A stretch of DNA of 64,000 bases from Astragalus membranaceus (taxonomy: Eukaryota; Streptophyta; Magnoliopsida; Fabales; Fabaceae): the NCBI GenBank assembly GCA_039519185.1, contig CM076854.1, positions 160,172,666 to 160,236,665 on the forward strand. Direction: 5' to 3'. The notes beneath the pieces are model-generated. The model searched no databases. It saw only the letters and a program-made list of their open reading frames with translations, and was not told the origin of the DNA. A program made the translations under genes and the position numbers. Shown piece by piece: positions 11,740 to 22,540 of this stretch (position 1 is its first letter; every line of letters starts with the position of its first letter).

Positions 11740-11757
11740 TCTCTCTCATTAGCTTAT
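11740..11757. repeat. (CT)n microsatellite
   Basis: Uninterrupted CT dinucleotides in noncoding sequence. Confidence 0.8.
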
Positions 11758-12029
11758 CTTTGGCATGTCTCATCTCCTAGCAGACAATGGATAAAAGTAC
11801 TTGGTGAAGAGTACATCTCTTTGTTAAGTACTAGTGTTTAACGTTTTTTGAAACGTTAATCCAAGTAGCATTTTTTTAAAAGCGAGGGGGCGTTTCACTT
11901 TTTTTGGCATTTTTATCTTTTTTATTTTTTTTTAAATTACTTCTCTATCCTTATTAAATAAATGTAATCATGAATTAAATAAATATGTCTTTTTATGTCA
12001 TTTTATATTTATCAACTAGTTCAATCACC

Positions 12030-12185
12030 AGTTTCACCAAACACATCATTTGCTATCAGCTACCTTATCCGCTATCTGCTAGCTCATCCGCTATTCGCTA
12101 GCTCGTTCGCTATCCGCTATCCGCTAGCTCGTTCGCTATCCGCTATCCACTAGTTTATCCGCTACTTTTTACCAAACAGAGCCTA
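12030..12185. repeat. Short tandem repeat at a hAT/MITE-like end
   Basis: Variants of a ~20-bp unit built from CGCTATCCGCTAGCTCGTT recur about six times, ending in TACCAAACAGAGCC, which resembles the end of a hAT-type MITE. The matching left end is not clear. Confidence 0.55.
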
Positions 12186-12359
12186 AATGGTCGTGGTTAG
12201 TTAATTAATTGTTGGGAAAATGAGGTATCGTTAGTTTCTAAGGGTTAAACATGGGATCTCCTTTCTATATTTCTTTGATATATGTTAGCTCATCAATTGA
12301 GTTATCTACTTAAAATTTAGACCACACATACATAGATGATAACTAATTGGGGTTTCCTC

Positions 12360-12423
12360 TGCTAGCCATGGTCAAATTAACTGTGGCTAAATGACCGTGA
12401 CTAAAGCCCGTGTTTTTAGTAGT
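12360..12423 (+). mobile_element. Solo CACTA-type right end
   Basis: Ends in TTTTTAGTAGTG, with a subterminal stretch pairing GTCAAATTAACTGTGGCTAAATGACC-like motifs. The phrase AACTAATTGGG(G)TTTCCTCT occurs on both sides (12342 and 12426), suggesting an internal deletion or aberrant repair rather than a standard 3-bp duplication. Confidence 0.45.
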
Positions 12424-12940
12424 GACAACTAATTGGGTTTCCTCTTAATCAAAGATGAAAATCACACAAAAACCCAAATTTGTTCGGATTGAAGCTCGTG
12501 CAATTCCAAAAACCAGAAATCGTAGCCCGTAGAAAGAAATCGAAGGTCGTAGTTTTAGGGAGGAAGAGTCCTTAGTCAACTTAATTGGTCCTTGTCTTAT
12601 TTTGTTGCTAGGTCTCGACTAATTGTTACATAAGTTAATTTTGCTTTTGCAGTATTAGTAACATATAGACTATATAACGTTTGCATTTTAAGAGACTAAT
12701 TCGAAACAAATAATGATTAAGGGATCAAGCTCAAAACCGAAAACTAATATAAGAGACTCAAAATATAATTTAACCTATTTTGAGTACGATATTATAATTT
12801 ATCTCTTCAAACTCGTATTTAAAAAAAATAGTACTCACTTGGGCAACAACATTTTTTACAACCCCTTTTGGTACTTAAAAATCTTAATCATATGTACGCA
12901 CTAGTGCATGGCATTTTTAAAAGTATATATAAGTTCTTGT

Positions 12941-12942
<2 letters not shown>

Positions 12943-13028
<86 letters not shown>
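12943..13028. repeat. (TA)n microsatellite, about 43 units
   Basis: Pure AT dinucleotide run just outside the CACTA element. Open frames across it are artefacts of the repeat. Confidence 0.95.
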
Positions 13029-13032
<4 letters not shown>

Positions 13033-13559
13033 TTATTATTATTATAACGAACACTACAAAAAAATTGGTCATTAGCGACGGACATTTCCCTCGCAAAATG
13101 ACCAAAATCCGTCGCTAATGGTCATTTGCGAGGGAATTAGCGAGGGACCAGTTCTGTCACTAAACCCCTCCTCGCTAATGGTATTAGCGAGGGAATTTGA
13201 ATCTCTCGCTAATTAGCGAGGGAATTTTCCCTCCACTAGTGGAAAAAACGGATTTAACATCGTAAATTCACATCGGTTCCAAACTGACCTGATGTTAAAA
13301 GGGACGCGGTGGCATTTTTGTAAATAACAGGCTACTTTTAACATCAGTTTTTTTTAAGCTGATATAAAAAGCCTTGCTAGTGCATAAAAAAATGTTCTTC
13401 TCAGGATTTTTAACATCGGTTCAAATTGACCCGATGCTAAAAGTGATGCGGTGGCAATTTTGTAATAAACGAGTCACTTTTGGCATCGGCTATGTTTTAA
13501 CTGATGTTAATAATGGATGTTTTAGAATTTCCAGCGCCCCTCTTTAGCTAATTCCCTCT

Positions 13560-14040
13560 TAGGGTTTTTCATCTCTTCGTTTGTTCTCTCACTCTCTCAC
13601 GTTCTCAGCTCTCGTCTCTGAGCTCTCAACTCTCAGCTCTCACCTCAACTCTCACCTAAACTCTCGTTCTCGTTCTCAGATCCGGAATCACGACGTTCTC
13701 ATCTTTCTCTGAGAAGCCTCCTCCACGCCGTTCTCCTCCATTCTCAACTCTCGTTCTCCGTTCTCCTCCTCGCGCGGAGCCTCCTCTGTGCGACCCCTGA
13801 ACCCCGAAGATAACCTCCTCTCGTTCTCCATTTCTGGTAATTTTTTCTTTCTATTGTTGAGGTTTCTATTTTTGAAATTTGGTGCATCTATGATTCTTGC
13901 ATCTATTTTTTCTTTCTAGTGTAAAACAAAAAGGAGAAAAAAATCAAAGGGAGCGGCAACACTGGAGACGGAAGGGGAAGACGAAGGAGCCCTAAATTGG
14001 TCATCGCTCTACACAGCAGGTCTTTTGATTTCCAACTCTT
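13560..14040 (+). other. Captured 5' leader-like sequence
   Basis: A CT-rich tract with repeated CTCTCA and GTTCTC phrases, then GGTAATTT and AG sites, resembles a plant gene's 5' untranslated region and first intron. No reading frame can be assigned. Confidence 0.35.
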
Positions 14041-14319
14041 CCTCTGAGAAATTTCTTCAAATGTTTTGCAAATATTGGTTGAGATGTTTGCTTTTTTTCT
14101 ATTGTTGAGATGTTTGTTTTTTTTTTCAACAACTACTGGTGAGTCAACTTAATAAGTTTGGTTTCCCATTTGGATGCTTTTGAATAATATTGTGGTTGGA
14201 ACTTTGTTTTACTTTTTTGTTGATACTTTCTCTCTGCAATTCAGAAGTTTCTTTCATATCTGATTAGGTATTTTGATTGTTGTTATTCATATGGTGAGTG
14301 GAATCAATTATTGTTTCAG

Positions 14320-14452
14320 GAATTTCCCTAAGGTGTTAGTCGAAGCAATATCAACAAGGAAAGGGAAGAAAAATTGTTCTGGCCTTTCTGCTCTTGGTCA
14401 GAAACCAATTAAAGGATCCCCTCATCCAATTAAAGGATCCCCTCATCCAAGG
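14320..14452 (+). pseudogene. Captured exon fragment resembling a WRKY group IId domain
   Basis: The frame ending at 14461 contains GQKPIKGSPHPR. This matches the start of the WRKY domain of group IId, where GQK follows WRKY and an intron normally falls after the PR. Here the WRKY residues are replaced by other sequence, and a 21-bp unit (14405-14425) is repeated in tandem at 14426-14446, adding seven residues. It cannot encode a functional DNA-binding domain. Confidence 0.5.
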
Positions 14453-15247
14453 TTATATTAAACCATTTCATATGCCTGCAGCTTATATTATCTTCTGCAG
14501 TTTTTTAATAGAATTGTATTCACGCAAGATTTTATTAATTTGATGAGTTGGATTGGGTTAATATCTGGGTTGGCATTTATGTGTTTAAATCTCCTAGAAC
14601 TATTTGTGTCATATTAAACTTTATGATTGAAAGAGATGTTATGTTAACTGTTGGACCAACATGGCAAGAGTGGAATTCTTGCTTTGTTCATATATATTTG
14701 CACTGGCACCACCTTTCAGGGAGCATACTTTAATAAACAATTACTTATGATCCGAAAAGAGAGGGGTTTCTAGTTTTTGTATTCTTTTGATGATTTGATT
14801 GTGAGGTTAGAGAATTGGTTATATATGAGTGAAGGGAGAGGGATATTGTGGGTCAATCTTGATTTCACTGACCAGCATTTGAAGCTTGTTCAAAGTGATT
14901 TTCATTGGTAAATGAAGTTGAAAGTTTTTGATATCCTCCTTTTTCATTATTTACCTCCTTTTTCAAAGTGAGTAGTAATTTGAAGTTTTAAAAAAATCTC
15001 ATTTGCTTTAAATAAAAATAAAGTAAATTAGCATACCGAGTTAATTAGTTAGAAGTATCAAAAAATAACTTGTTAACCTACCAAGGTGATAATTAATGAG
15101 CCCAATATCTGTTTTATTTGTGATACTGAGTTTCTCTTAGTATGACAGTTGGGATTGGGTTTCTTTTCTTTTTCCTGTATTTTATCTTTGGCTTGGCTTT
15201 GTTGTTCACTTTCTGAATTTGTTATTGTTCTATGTTGGATTCAACAG

Positions 15248-15616
15248 ATTCAGAAGCACAGGGAATACAGGCAGCAGCTCATACTAAATTATCTTGTAAG
15301 TTTTCTATTGAATGAGAAATTGGCAGTTTTGTCCATCTGCAAATTGAAAATTTTGTTGGTTTCATGTTATGATCTTTCAGAAATCATGGGAGATGTTGTT
15401 CTCTAGATAAACATGTTGTTCTCTATATAATGGCTGAACCCTCTAGAGACCAAATTTTGTTGATTTCATGTTATGATCTTATCAGGTTTTGATTGCTTAG
15501 GTGGATCATTTTGAAAGATGGGTCCATGAGACCAAATTGAGAATTATGCAACCTAATACGATGAATAAGTATGGTGCCGTTCTTGATGATTTTGGCCTGG
15601 AAACCATGCTTGACAG
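15248..15616 (+). pseudogene. Captured 2-oxoglutarate/Fe(II) oxygenase gene fragment, two exons
   Basis: Exon-like pieces at 15248-15295 (IQKHREYRQQLILNYL) and 15501-15616 (DHFERWVHETKLRIM, then NTMNKYGAVLDDFGLE) are bounded by AG acceptors and GT donors. They resemble consecutive parts of plant PKHD-type prolyl-hydroxylase-like proteins (At1g22950/At3g18210 group), from memory of that family. The sequence between them, longer than a simple intron, lacks the intervening part of the protein. The catalytic HxD...H region is absent. It is a carried fragment, not a gene. Confidence 0.65.
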
Positions 15617-16649
15617 GTATAGCGCATTACTTGGCCTGGAAATCAGGTTTTTATTCTTGTTGGCAGCCAAGATGTTTCAGTCTAAATGTATTCTTTTTGT
15701 GCCACACAGCAGTGCTTATGCAATTAATTATGTAGATTCTTGACATTTTGTATTTGATGAGGCCTATCAATACTAACAAGGTCATTTCATGTTGTAGAAA
15801 ATCCCTCCCTGGTCAGTTCATGCAGGGGCTTGGTGTTGTTGGCAACAAGGAAGAAGACTTTGTTGAAGATGGTTTTATTGAGAGTTTCTAGCAAATGGAA
15901 TTTGAAGGTTGGATTGGATGGTCTTCTGAATGACACAAAAGGTTCAGGATGGAAATTAGTATATGTAGATTATGAGAGTGATGTTCTATTAAACCCTTGA
16001 GGATGGTTGGTGCTTTAGTTATAGTCTTTTTTAGTATTACTTTTTAATGGTCTCAACTATATCATTATATTCCACTTTGAATGTTAAAGAATTTCTAGCT
16101 AATGAAACACATATCATTGGTTATGACATATAAAGTTATACACAACTTTTATATCTATGATACATGTGGTAAATTTTGTCTTTGAATGTTCAGGTTACTA
16201 TTTGTTAGATCTAGCTGTTGAGAATTTTTTTTTTAAAAAAAAGTTAGTTTTAACATCGGTTCCCATGAGGACCTGATGCGAAAAGTACTTTTCTCATCAG
16301 GTGGTTCTGAAAATCCGATGCCAAAAGGTGCTAAAATCTAATTAAAAAGGACTTTTGGCATCGGGTGGTAATACAACTGATGTGAAAAATACTTTTCGCA
16401 TCAGGTCCGTACCTGATGCAAAAGGTGCGTACTTTTAACATCACCTGAGTCTGTAACGGACACAGAACCGATGCGAAAAGCCTAAATTGTAGTAGTGCTC
16501 GCTAATTCCCTCGCTAATGACTGCAACTTTTCAGGTGATGGGACTCAGTTGCAGGGGTTGGTAAATGCGCAGGAATTAGCGAGGGATATTTCCCTCGCTA
16601 ATTCCCTCGCTAATGACTGCAGTTTTTCAAAAAAAAAATGACACGTGTC

Positions 16650-16849
16650 CAGTGCTGAATGACTTGTTTTTTTATATATTTATTATTAATTAATGAATAT
16701 TATATTATATTATTAATTTTGTGGTGATGTGTGGTGGTGGTGGTGGTGGTGGTGGTGGCGACGGTGGTGGTGGCGTGGTGGTGGTGGTGGTGGCGTGGTG
16801 GTGGTGGTGATGGGTGGTTTAGAGTAGAGAGAGAAGGAGAAGAGTAACG

Positions 16850-16917
<68 letters not shown>

Positions 16918-17330
16918 TGAGAGTGGTGGTGGTGGGGTGGTGGTGGTGAAGAGTAAGAGAGAGTGAGTGAGAGTGGTAGGAGGTATGTGGTGGTGGTGGT
17001 GGTGTTGGAAGAGTGAAGAGAGAGGAGAGTGTGAGAGGAGGTGGTGATGATGGTGGTGGTGGTGGTGGTGGTGGTTGTGTGGTGGTGGAGAGTAGAGGAA
17101 GAGGAAGGGTATGTGTGGTGGTAGGAGTTATGTGGTGGTGGTGGTGTTGGAAGAGTGAAGAAAGAGGAGAGTGTGAGAGGAGGTGGTGATGATGGTGGTG
17201 GTTGTGTGGTGGTGGAGAGTAGAGGAAGAGGAAGGGAAGAGGAAGGGTGAAGAGGAAGGGAAGAGGAAGGGTGAAGAGTGAGTGAGTGAGTGAGAAAGAA
17301 GAGTGTAAACGGATTTAAGAAAAAAAATTG
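16650..17330. repeat. Low-complexity GGT/GA core of the outer CACTA element
   Basis: (GGT)n-rich tracts at 16725-16815, 17040-17085 and 17130-17210, a (GA)n run at about 16856-16912, and GGAAGAGGAAGG repeats at 17220-17275. A segment of about 120 bp (around 16985-17100) is repeated at about 17120-17235. The segments at about 16510-16630 and 17330-17450 are inverted copies flanking this core. Confidence 0.8.
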
Positions 17331-17661
17331 CGAGGGAACTGTCCCATCATCTGAAAAGTTAAATTTAGCAAGGGAATTAGCGAGGGAACTGTCCCTCGCT
17401 AATTCCTGTGCACTTACCAACCACTGCAACTGAGTCACATCATCTGAAAAGTAAAACAATTAGCGACGGAACTGACATTCCCTCACAAATATTTTTACTT
17501 TTGCCATTAGCGACGGAAATTCCCTCGCTAATGTCTAAAATTCCGTCGCTAATTCTCAAAAATACGACAGCCCCTATTCCGTCGCTAATCCCAATTTTTG
17601 CGAGGGACCATTAGTCCCTCGCTAATTTCCGTCGCTAATGGCTTCTTTTCTTGTAGTGGAA

Positions 17662-18024
17662 GGTCGTCTATACCAAAAAAATAAAATAACGAAGATCATA
17701 GCTTTGATTTCTCCATATGCCCAAGGTACGAGCTTGGGGACCACCCATACCAAGCGAAAAAAAACTAAAATTTTACAAATTTTATCTCATTTCAGTAATT
17801 TTTTTTTGACAAAGATCTTATTTCAATATTTTTTTGAAGCACTATTTCAATATTAAAACTCTTTTGTTTGAATATACATGTAATTAATTAAAAAAATACT
17901 TTCATTTAAAAAACACAAAAATGAAAAACAAATTAATGAAATATTTCTAAACTTAATATTCACACAAAAAATGAAACATTTTTTTACATCAATATTTTAG
18001 AACTTTTTTATTTAAGAAAAGCGG

Positions 18025-18026
<2 letters not shown>
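17662..18026. other. AT-rich spacer
   Basis: No gene, RNA or element recognised. Confidence 0.5.

Positions 18027-18075
<49 letters not shown>
18027..18075. repeat. (TA)n microsatellite
   Basis: Pure AT dinucleotide run, about 24 units. Confidence 0.95.
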
Positions 18076-18078
<3 letters not shown>

Positions 18079-18309
18079 AAACTTAATAAAAATTTCACAA
18101 ATAATTAGAGGTAAATTGGTTTGTAACGAATATCATTGTATACAATTTTGAAACTATGGTTTTAAAGATCACTCTTACAGTCTTACTAGTATCTAAAAGA
18201 CCTTTAAAATCAATTATTTTAGACATTTAATATAATTTGTTTATCTTGTGTCAAAAAAAATTTGTTTGTTTATCGATTCGTATTTTCCATTTTCGAAAGT
18301 AGAGACATT

Positions 18310-18715
18310 CTACAGGGAGATGGAGACCTCCTAGAGCCACCTTCACTAAGGTTAACTCTGATGCATCATTCAACGGTCAAACAGGTAAAGGCATCATAGG
18401 TGTAGTGTGCAGGGATGATATCGATAGGGTTCTTACGACTATAGCGGCCAGAATTTTTGCTTCGTCTCTGCTGCAGAGGCTCTGAGCCTTCGAGAAGCCC
18501 TTTTGGTGAGTCAAAACCTCCATCTTTAGAAGATTATATTTGAATCTGATAACCTAACCCTTGTTGAAGCTTGCAGAGGTGATCGAACAATTATAGAGAT
18601 TAAAGGTATCTTAAATGACATTAGTGTGGTTTTACTTGGACAATTCGTGAAGGGGACTCTATAGCCCATGTTCTTACCTTGTGTGACAAGGGAGATCTTG
18701 CTAAAGAGGGAAAAT
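18310..18715 (+). pseudogene. LINE-type RNase H remnant
   Basis: Translating with frame changes gives the order typical of the LINE RNase H domain: RWRPP...VNSDASFNG near 18318-18380, a GIIGVVCRD strand, an AEALSLREALL-like helix at about 18475, an FESDN box near 18540, and a later catalytic-region decay. There are at least two frame shifts and an in-frame stop. No other LINE domain is attached. Confidence 0.75.
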
Positions 18716-19086
18716 AAAATAAAAGACCAAACTAAAACTTTGGCCAAATATAAATGACAAAAAATGCAGTTTAGCCTAAACACAATTAAAACCACTAAAG
18801 ATTATGTTTAACTTTAAAAAGTGGGTTTTCCCTCTAATAATTTGTAACAAATGGAGTGTTTGGCCTTGTTTGTTACATATTACTAGTACAAAATAAATTA
18901 TATTGTTGTTAAATAATTTTGAGTTTATTTTTAGAGATTTTAAATAAACAGAAGATGTTTTGTATTTGTATAACATGATGATAATATTTTTTTTTAAATA
19001 TTCTATTGAAAATGATTTTTAAGATAAACCACTCAAAACATATTCTTATTTTTAGAGTCTCTTTTTTTTAAAAGTCGCAACAAATA
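18716..19086. other. MITE-like AT-rich stretch
   Basis: 18865-18985 (TGTTTGTTACATATTACTAG onward, with TTGTTGTTAAATAATTTTGAG) resembles 10990-11065 and may be a shared small element. No gene. Confidence 0.35.
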
Positions 19087-19144
19087 AATGAAAATTTTCT
19101 AAAAACAATTATTTTTATAGAAAAGTAATTATTTTTTAAAATAA
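19087..19144 (+). repeat. 58-bp direct repeat, left copy
   Basis: Matches 22266-22323 with one mismatch. Together the copies bracket Helitron-like copy 1. Confidence 0.9.
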
Positions 19145-19431
19145 CTAGTAGGATACACGTGCATACGTATTGGTATTGTCGTATTCTTTTTATGAATGAA
19201 CTTAGATAGTATTTAAATAGTCTGAATATTACCCCGTGAAAATAAAGACATATTTAAAGTAGATAAAAAATTAGTTTCAAATAAAAAATAGATAAATATT
19301 ACAATCTAAAAATGTAAAAGTATCATTTAAAAACAATCTATGCATTTATCCCGTGTTTTTTTATATATCACTGCAGTGTTTTTTATATATCAGTGTGGTT
19401 ATTCCGTGTTTTTGTATATACAGTGCAGCTA

Positions 19432-20423
19432 TCCCAAATACCTATCTCCCAGCAATGCCAAATTCATTTCCATTTTCCCGTTAACCGTCACCAACAACAG
19501 TACTTCCCAGAAGCCTATCTCTCCCTATAACTATTGTGTTGATTCATGAAATTTGTTATTACTTTGTTTAGTTTTCATCTTTTATGTATTGATTTATTTA
19601 TTTTATATGTGACGTGTGAATTGGAATGCTTATTCCTACAGATACAAAACCAAAGATAGATTTCTTCTCCTATTCTTGCTTTGTTTCTTTTGCAGTAACA
19701 TAAACACCTCCTTACCTTTAGATTCTGCCCACTTTCACTGCGACAGATTTACTATTCATCAAAAATGAAAGGAGGTGTTCCTTGTACTCACTACTCGTCA
19801 AAATCGAAACCCAGATTTTTCGTTTCGATTCATTGGGTGTGTTCAAAATCGAAACCCAGATTTTCTTTCAGAATCAAAACCCAAATTTTCGTTCAGATTC
19901 GTTGGGTGTGTTGGGTATTATTTTCGTTCAGATTTAGTCTCTGATTTTCATTCAAATTTCCTGCAATAGATCTAAAAGAGATGCAATGAAATTGGGGATA
20001 AACATAAACCCTAAATTGGACACCGTCGTATTTTCCATTTTTTCTCAAACTCATCTTCATTTTTTTCCACCAAACCCATTTGTTCAGATCTGTTGTATTT
20101 GTTGCAGCAAACTTAGAAGCCGGAGGAAGAAGAAGGAAGACAAGAAGGAAGAAGAAGGAAGAAAGAAGGGGTGACATGGATTAATTTACTTTTTAATAAA
20201 ATTAAATAAAAATGACATGAATTAATTAATTTATTTTTTGACACATCATCTCTTAACTGCCAAATAAGCGCTTTTTGACGGTATTAGACGGAAACTGGAC
20301 GGAAAGGGTAACGGTGTAACCGTTAAATAACTTAAAGGACTTAGGACTTAAATGGTACAAAAAAAAGATAAAGGACCAACTTGTTATAAATAAATAACTT
20401 AAATGACCTCTAGTGTAATTTTG

Positions 20424-20426
<3 letters not shown>
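19432..20426. mobile_element. Unidentified ~1-kb insertion inside Helitron-like copy 1
   Basis: Where copies 2 and 3 run directly from GCAGCTATCCC into a TA run, copy 1 carries about 990 extra bases. The right end, read inward, begins GGCAAAATTACACTAGAGGT, which looks like a transposon terminus. 19790-19920 has a doubled phrase around AATCGAAACCCAGATTTTC. 20110-20165 is an AAG-rich tract. Short frames occur on both strands but none has a domain. Class unknown. Confidence 0.5.
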
Positions 20427-20463
<37 letters not shown>

Positions 20464-22020
20464 TGCAATTATCCCTGTATTTTTTTATATATAAGTGCAG
20501 TTATTTCGAGTTTTTTATGTATCAGTGCAATTATCTCATAGTTTCAATTGATTATTTGAGTTGATTAGTAGATTATAGTAGATAGTAAAAGATAGATAGT
20601 AGATTATCAATAAGAAATATTTATCCCGTGTTTTTTTATATATCAGTGACAATTATTTGTCCTTTTTTAGGTATTAGTGACAAATATTTGTCACGTGTGT
20701 TTTAAATATTAATCAGTTTAAATAGTTATTAAGCCTTCTTATTTTTTTAGATAGTAGATTTATAGAAGTATTCAAAAATTATAATTATCAAAGGCAAATA
20801 TTAATCCCATGTTTTTTTTATATATCACTGCAGGTATTCCGTGTTTTTTATATATCAGTACAGTTATCTCGTAGTTTCAATTGATTATTTTAGTTGATTA
20901 GTAGATTATAGTAGATAGTAAAAGAGAGATAGTAGATTATCAATAAGAAATATTGTGTTTTAAATATTAATCAGTAGTTTAAATAATCATTAAAGCTTCT
21001 TCTTTTTTAGATAGTAGGTTTGTAGTAGTAGTCTTCAAAAATTTTAATTGTCAATGACAAATATTAATCTAGTGTTTTTTATATATATCAGTGCAGCTAT
21101 CCCGTGTTTTTTTATATATCAGTGCAGTTATCTCGTCTCAATTGATTATTTTAGTTGATTAGTAGATTATAGTATATAGTAAAAGAGAGATAGTAGATTA
21201 TCAATAAGAAATATTTGTTTTAAATATAAATCAGTAGTTTAAATAGTCATTAAATCTTTTTGTTTTTTAGATAGTAGGTTTGTAGTAGTAGTCTTCAAAA
21301 AAATTAATTATCAATGACAAATATTAATACCGTGTTTTTTTATATATCAGTGCAGGTATCCCGTGTTTATTTATATATCAGTGCAGTTATCTCGTAGTTT
21401 CAATTGATTATTTAAGTTAATTAGTAGATTATAGTAGATAGTAAAAGAGAGATAGTAGATTATCAATAAGAAATATTTGTTTTAAATATTAATCAGTAGT
21501 TTAAATAGTTATTAAATTTTCTTGTTTTTTAGATAGTAGGTTTGTAGTAGTAGTCTTCCAAAAATTTAATTATCAATGACAAATATTAATCTCGTGTTTT
21601 TTTATATACCAGTGCAGCTATTCCGTGTTTTTTATATATCAGTACAGTTATCTCGTAGTTTCAATTGATTATTTAAGTTAATTAGTAGATTATAATAGAT
21701 TGTAAAAGAGAAATAGTAGATTATCAATAAGAAATATTTGTTTTAAATATTAATCAGTAGTTAAATTGTCATTAAATCTTCTTATTTTTTAGATAGTAGG
21801 TTTGTAGTAGTAGTCTTCAAAATTTTTAATTATTAATAACAAGTATTAATCCTGTGTTTTTTTATATATCAATGTAGTTATCTCGTGTTTTTTATATATC
21901 ATTGCAGTTATATCGTAGTTTCGGTTGATTATTTTAGTTGATTAGTAGATTATAGTAGGTAGTAAAAGATAGATAGTAGAATATCAATAAGAGGTGATAG
22001 TAGATAATCAATAAGAGTGT
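20427..22020. repeat. ~260-bp tandem repeat array of Helitron-like copy 1
   Basis: The phrase GTTTCAATTGATTATTT recurs at about 20541, 20874, 21137, 21398, 21658 and 21918, giving spacings near 333, 263, 261, 260 and 260. Each unit holds one or two copies of a GTGTTTTTTATATATCAGTG phrase and an AGATAGTAGATTATCAATAA phrase. Confidence 0.9.
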
Positions 22021-22265
22021 AAACAGATTTTGGAGAGAAAAATTAAAATTTTAAGATGATAACTTTTTCAAAAAGGTGATAGTTTTTTTTATTTTTTAGT
22101 GTGACTCATTGATATTTTTATAGGTAATTTTAGTTGAGTAGTGTTTGTATAAATTTAGAAATTTAGTTAAAAAAACTAAAGTGAAGTGGTAAGAGAAAGA
22201 AAAGAATTATTTATTTAAAAAGTAAAGTAAAAAGGAAAAATGAAAAAGGAAAAAGGAAAAAGGAA

Positions 22266-22323
22266 AATGAAAATTTTCTAAAAACAATTATTTTTATAGA
22301 AAAGTAATTATTTGTTAAAATAA
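22266..22323 (+). repeat. 58-bp direct repeat, right copy
   Basis: Matches 19087-19144 with one mismatch. The bases after it (GTACGTGCATATTG) loosely resemble the Helitron 3' hairpin region. Confidence 0.9.
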
Positions 22324-22540
22324 GTACGTGCATATTGTAAAATAAAACAACCACGTGTTTTGAGTTAAAAAACCACGTGCTTCGTGATCTTAGATGTGAT
22401 TGATTACATGATTCTATTCTCTCTTATTTTATTGTTTCCGTCCGCACCTCGCGTGTATCGTGTGCCTCGTGCACAAAACTACTATTCAAAAATTCAAAAT
22501 ACAAGTGAGAGGTGTATTATTGAAAGAAAAACTCGATGAC

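Larger units (their letters stand above)
13234..16497 (+). mobile_element. CACTA transposon carrying gene fragments, inserted in the outer CACTA
   Basis: Starts CACTAGTGGAAAAAACGG and ends AAATTGTAGTAGTG. The target duplication is CTC (13231-13233 and 16498-16500), and removing the element restores the outer element's subterminal repeats. Subterminal motifs around TTTTAACATCGG and GATGCGAAAAG recur near both ends (13250-13515 and 16250-16480). No transposase is present. The interior has CT-rich leader-like sequence and exon pieces of host genes with splice signals, which makes it a gene-capturing, non-autonomous element. Confidence 0.88.
13052..17658 (+). mobile_element. CACTA transposon, outer element of a nested pair
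   Basis: Starts CACTACAAAAAAATTGG and ends TTTTCTTGTAGTG; the reverse complement of the right end begins CACTACAAGAAAAG, and both arms run on into CCATTAGCGACGG-like sequence. The flanking bases are GAA on both sides (13049-13051, 17659-17661), the 3-bp target duplication expected of CACTA elements. Subterminal copies of TTAGCGAGGGAA and its complement fill both ends. Without the inner insertion the element is about 1.34 kb, carries no transposase, and has a low-complexity GGT/GA core. It is therefore non-autonomous. Confidence 0.9.
19145..22265 (-). mobile_element. Helitron-like element, copy 1, 5'-truncated
   Basis: The left end reads CTAG then TAGGATACACGTGCATACG. On the minus strand this is a hairpin followed by ...TACTAG and a T, the layout of a Helitron 3' end. 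The next 230 bp match 43330-43560 and 57331-57560. The body is a ~260-bp tandem array. The opposite terminus seen in the other two copies (ending ATAGATATTAGA) is missing. No Rep/helicase is present. A ~990-bp insertion lies inside. Confidence 0.65.

Noticed and set aside
12888..13105. Two minus-strand frames full of Ile-Tyr repeats
   Set aside because: They are translations of the (TA)n microsatellite.
16713..17459. Minus-strand open frame of 248 codons
   Set aside because: It is a His/Thr/Ser/Leu-rich translation of the GGT/GA simple repeats inside a CACTA element, with no domain.
19145..22020. CRISPR-like regular spacing in the ~260-bp arrays
   Set aside because: Unit length, near-identical whole units and plant context show a tandem satellite-type repeat, not repeats with unique spacers.
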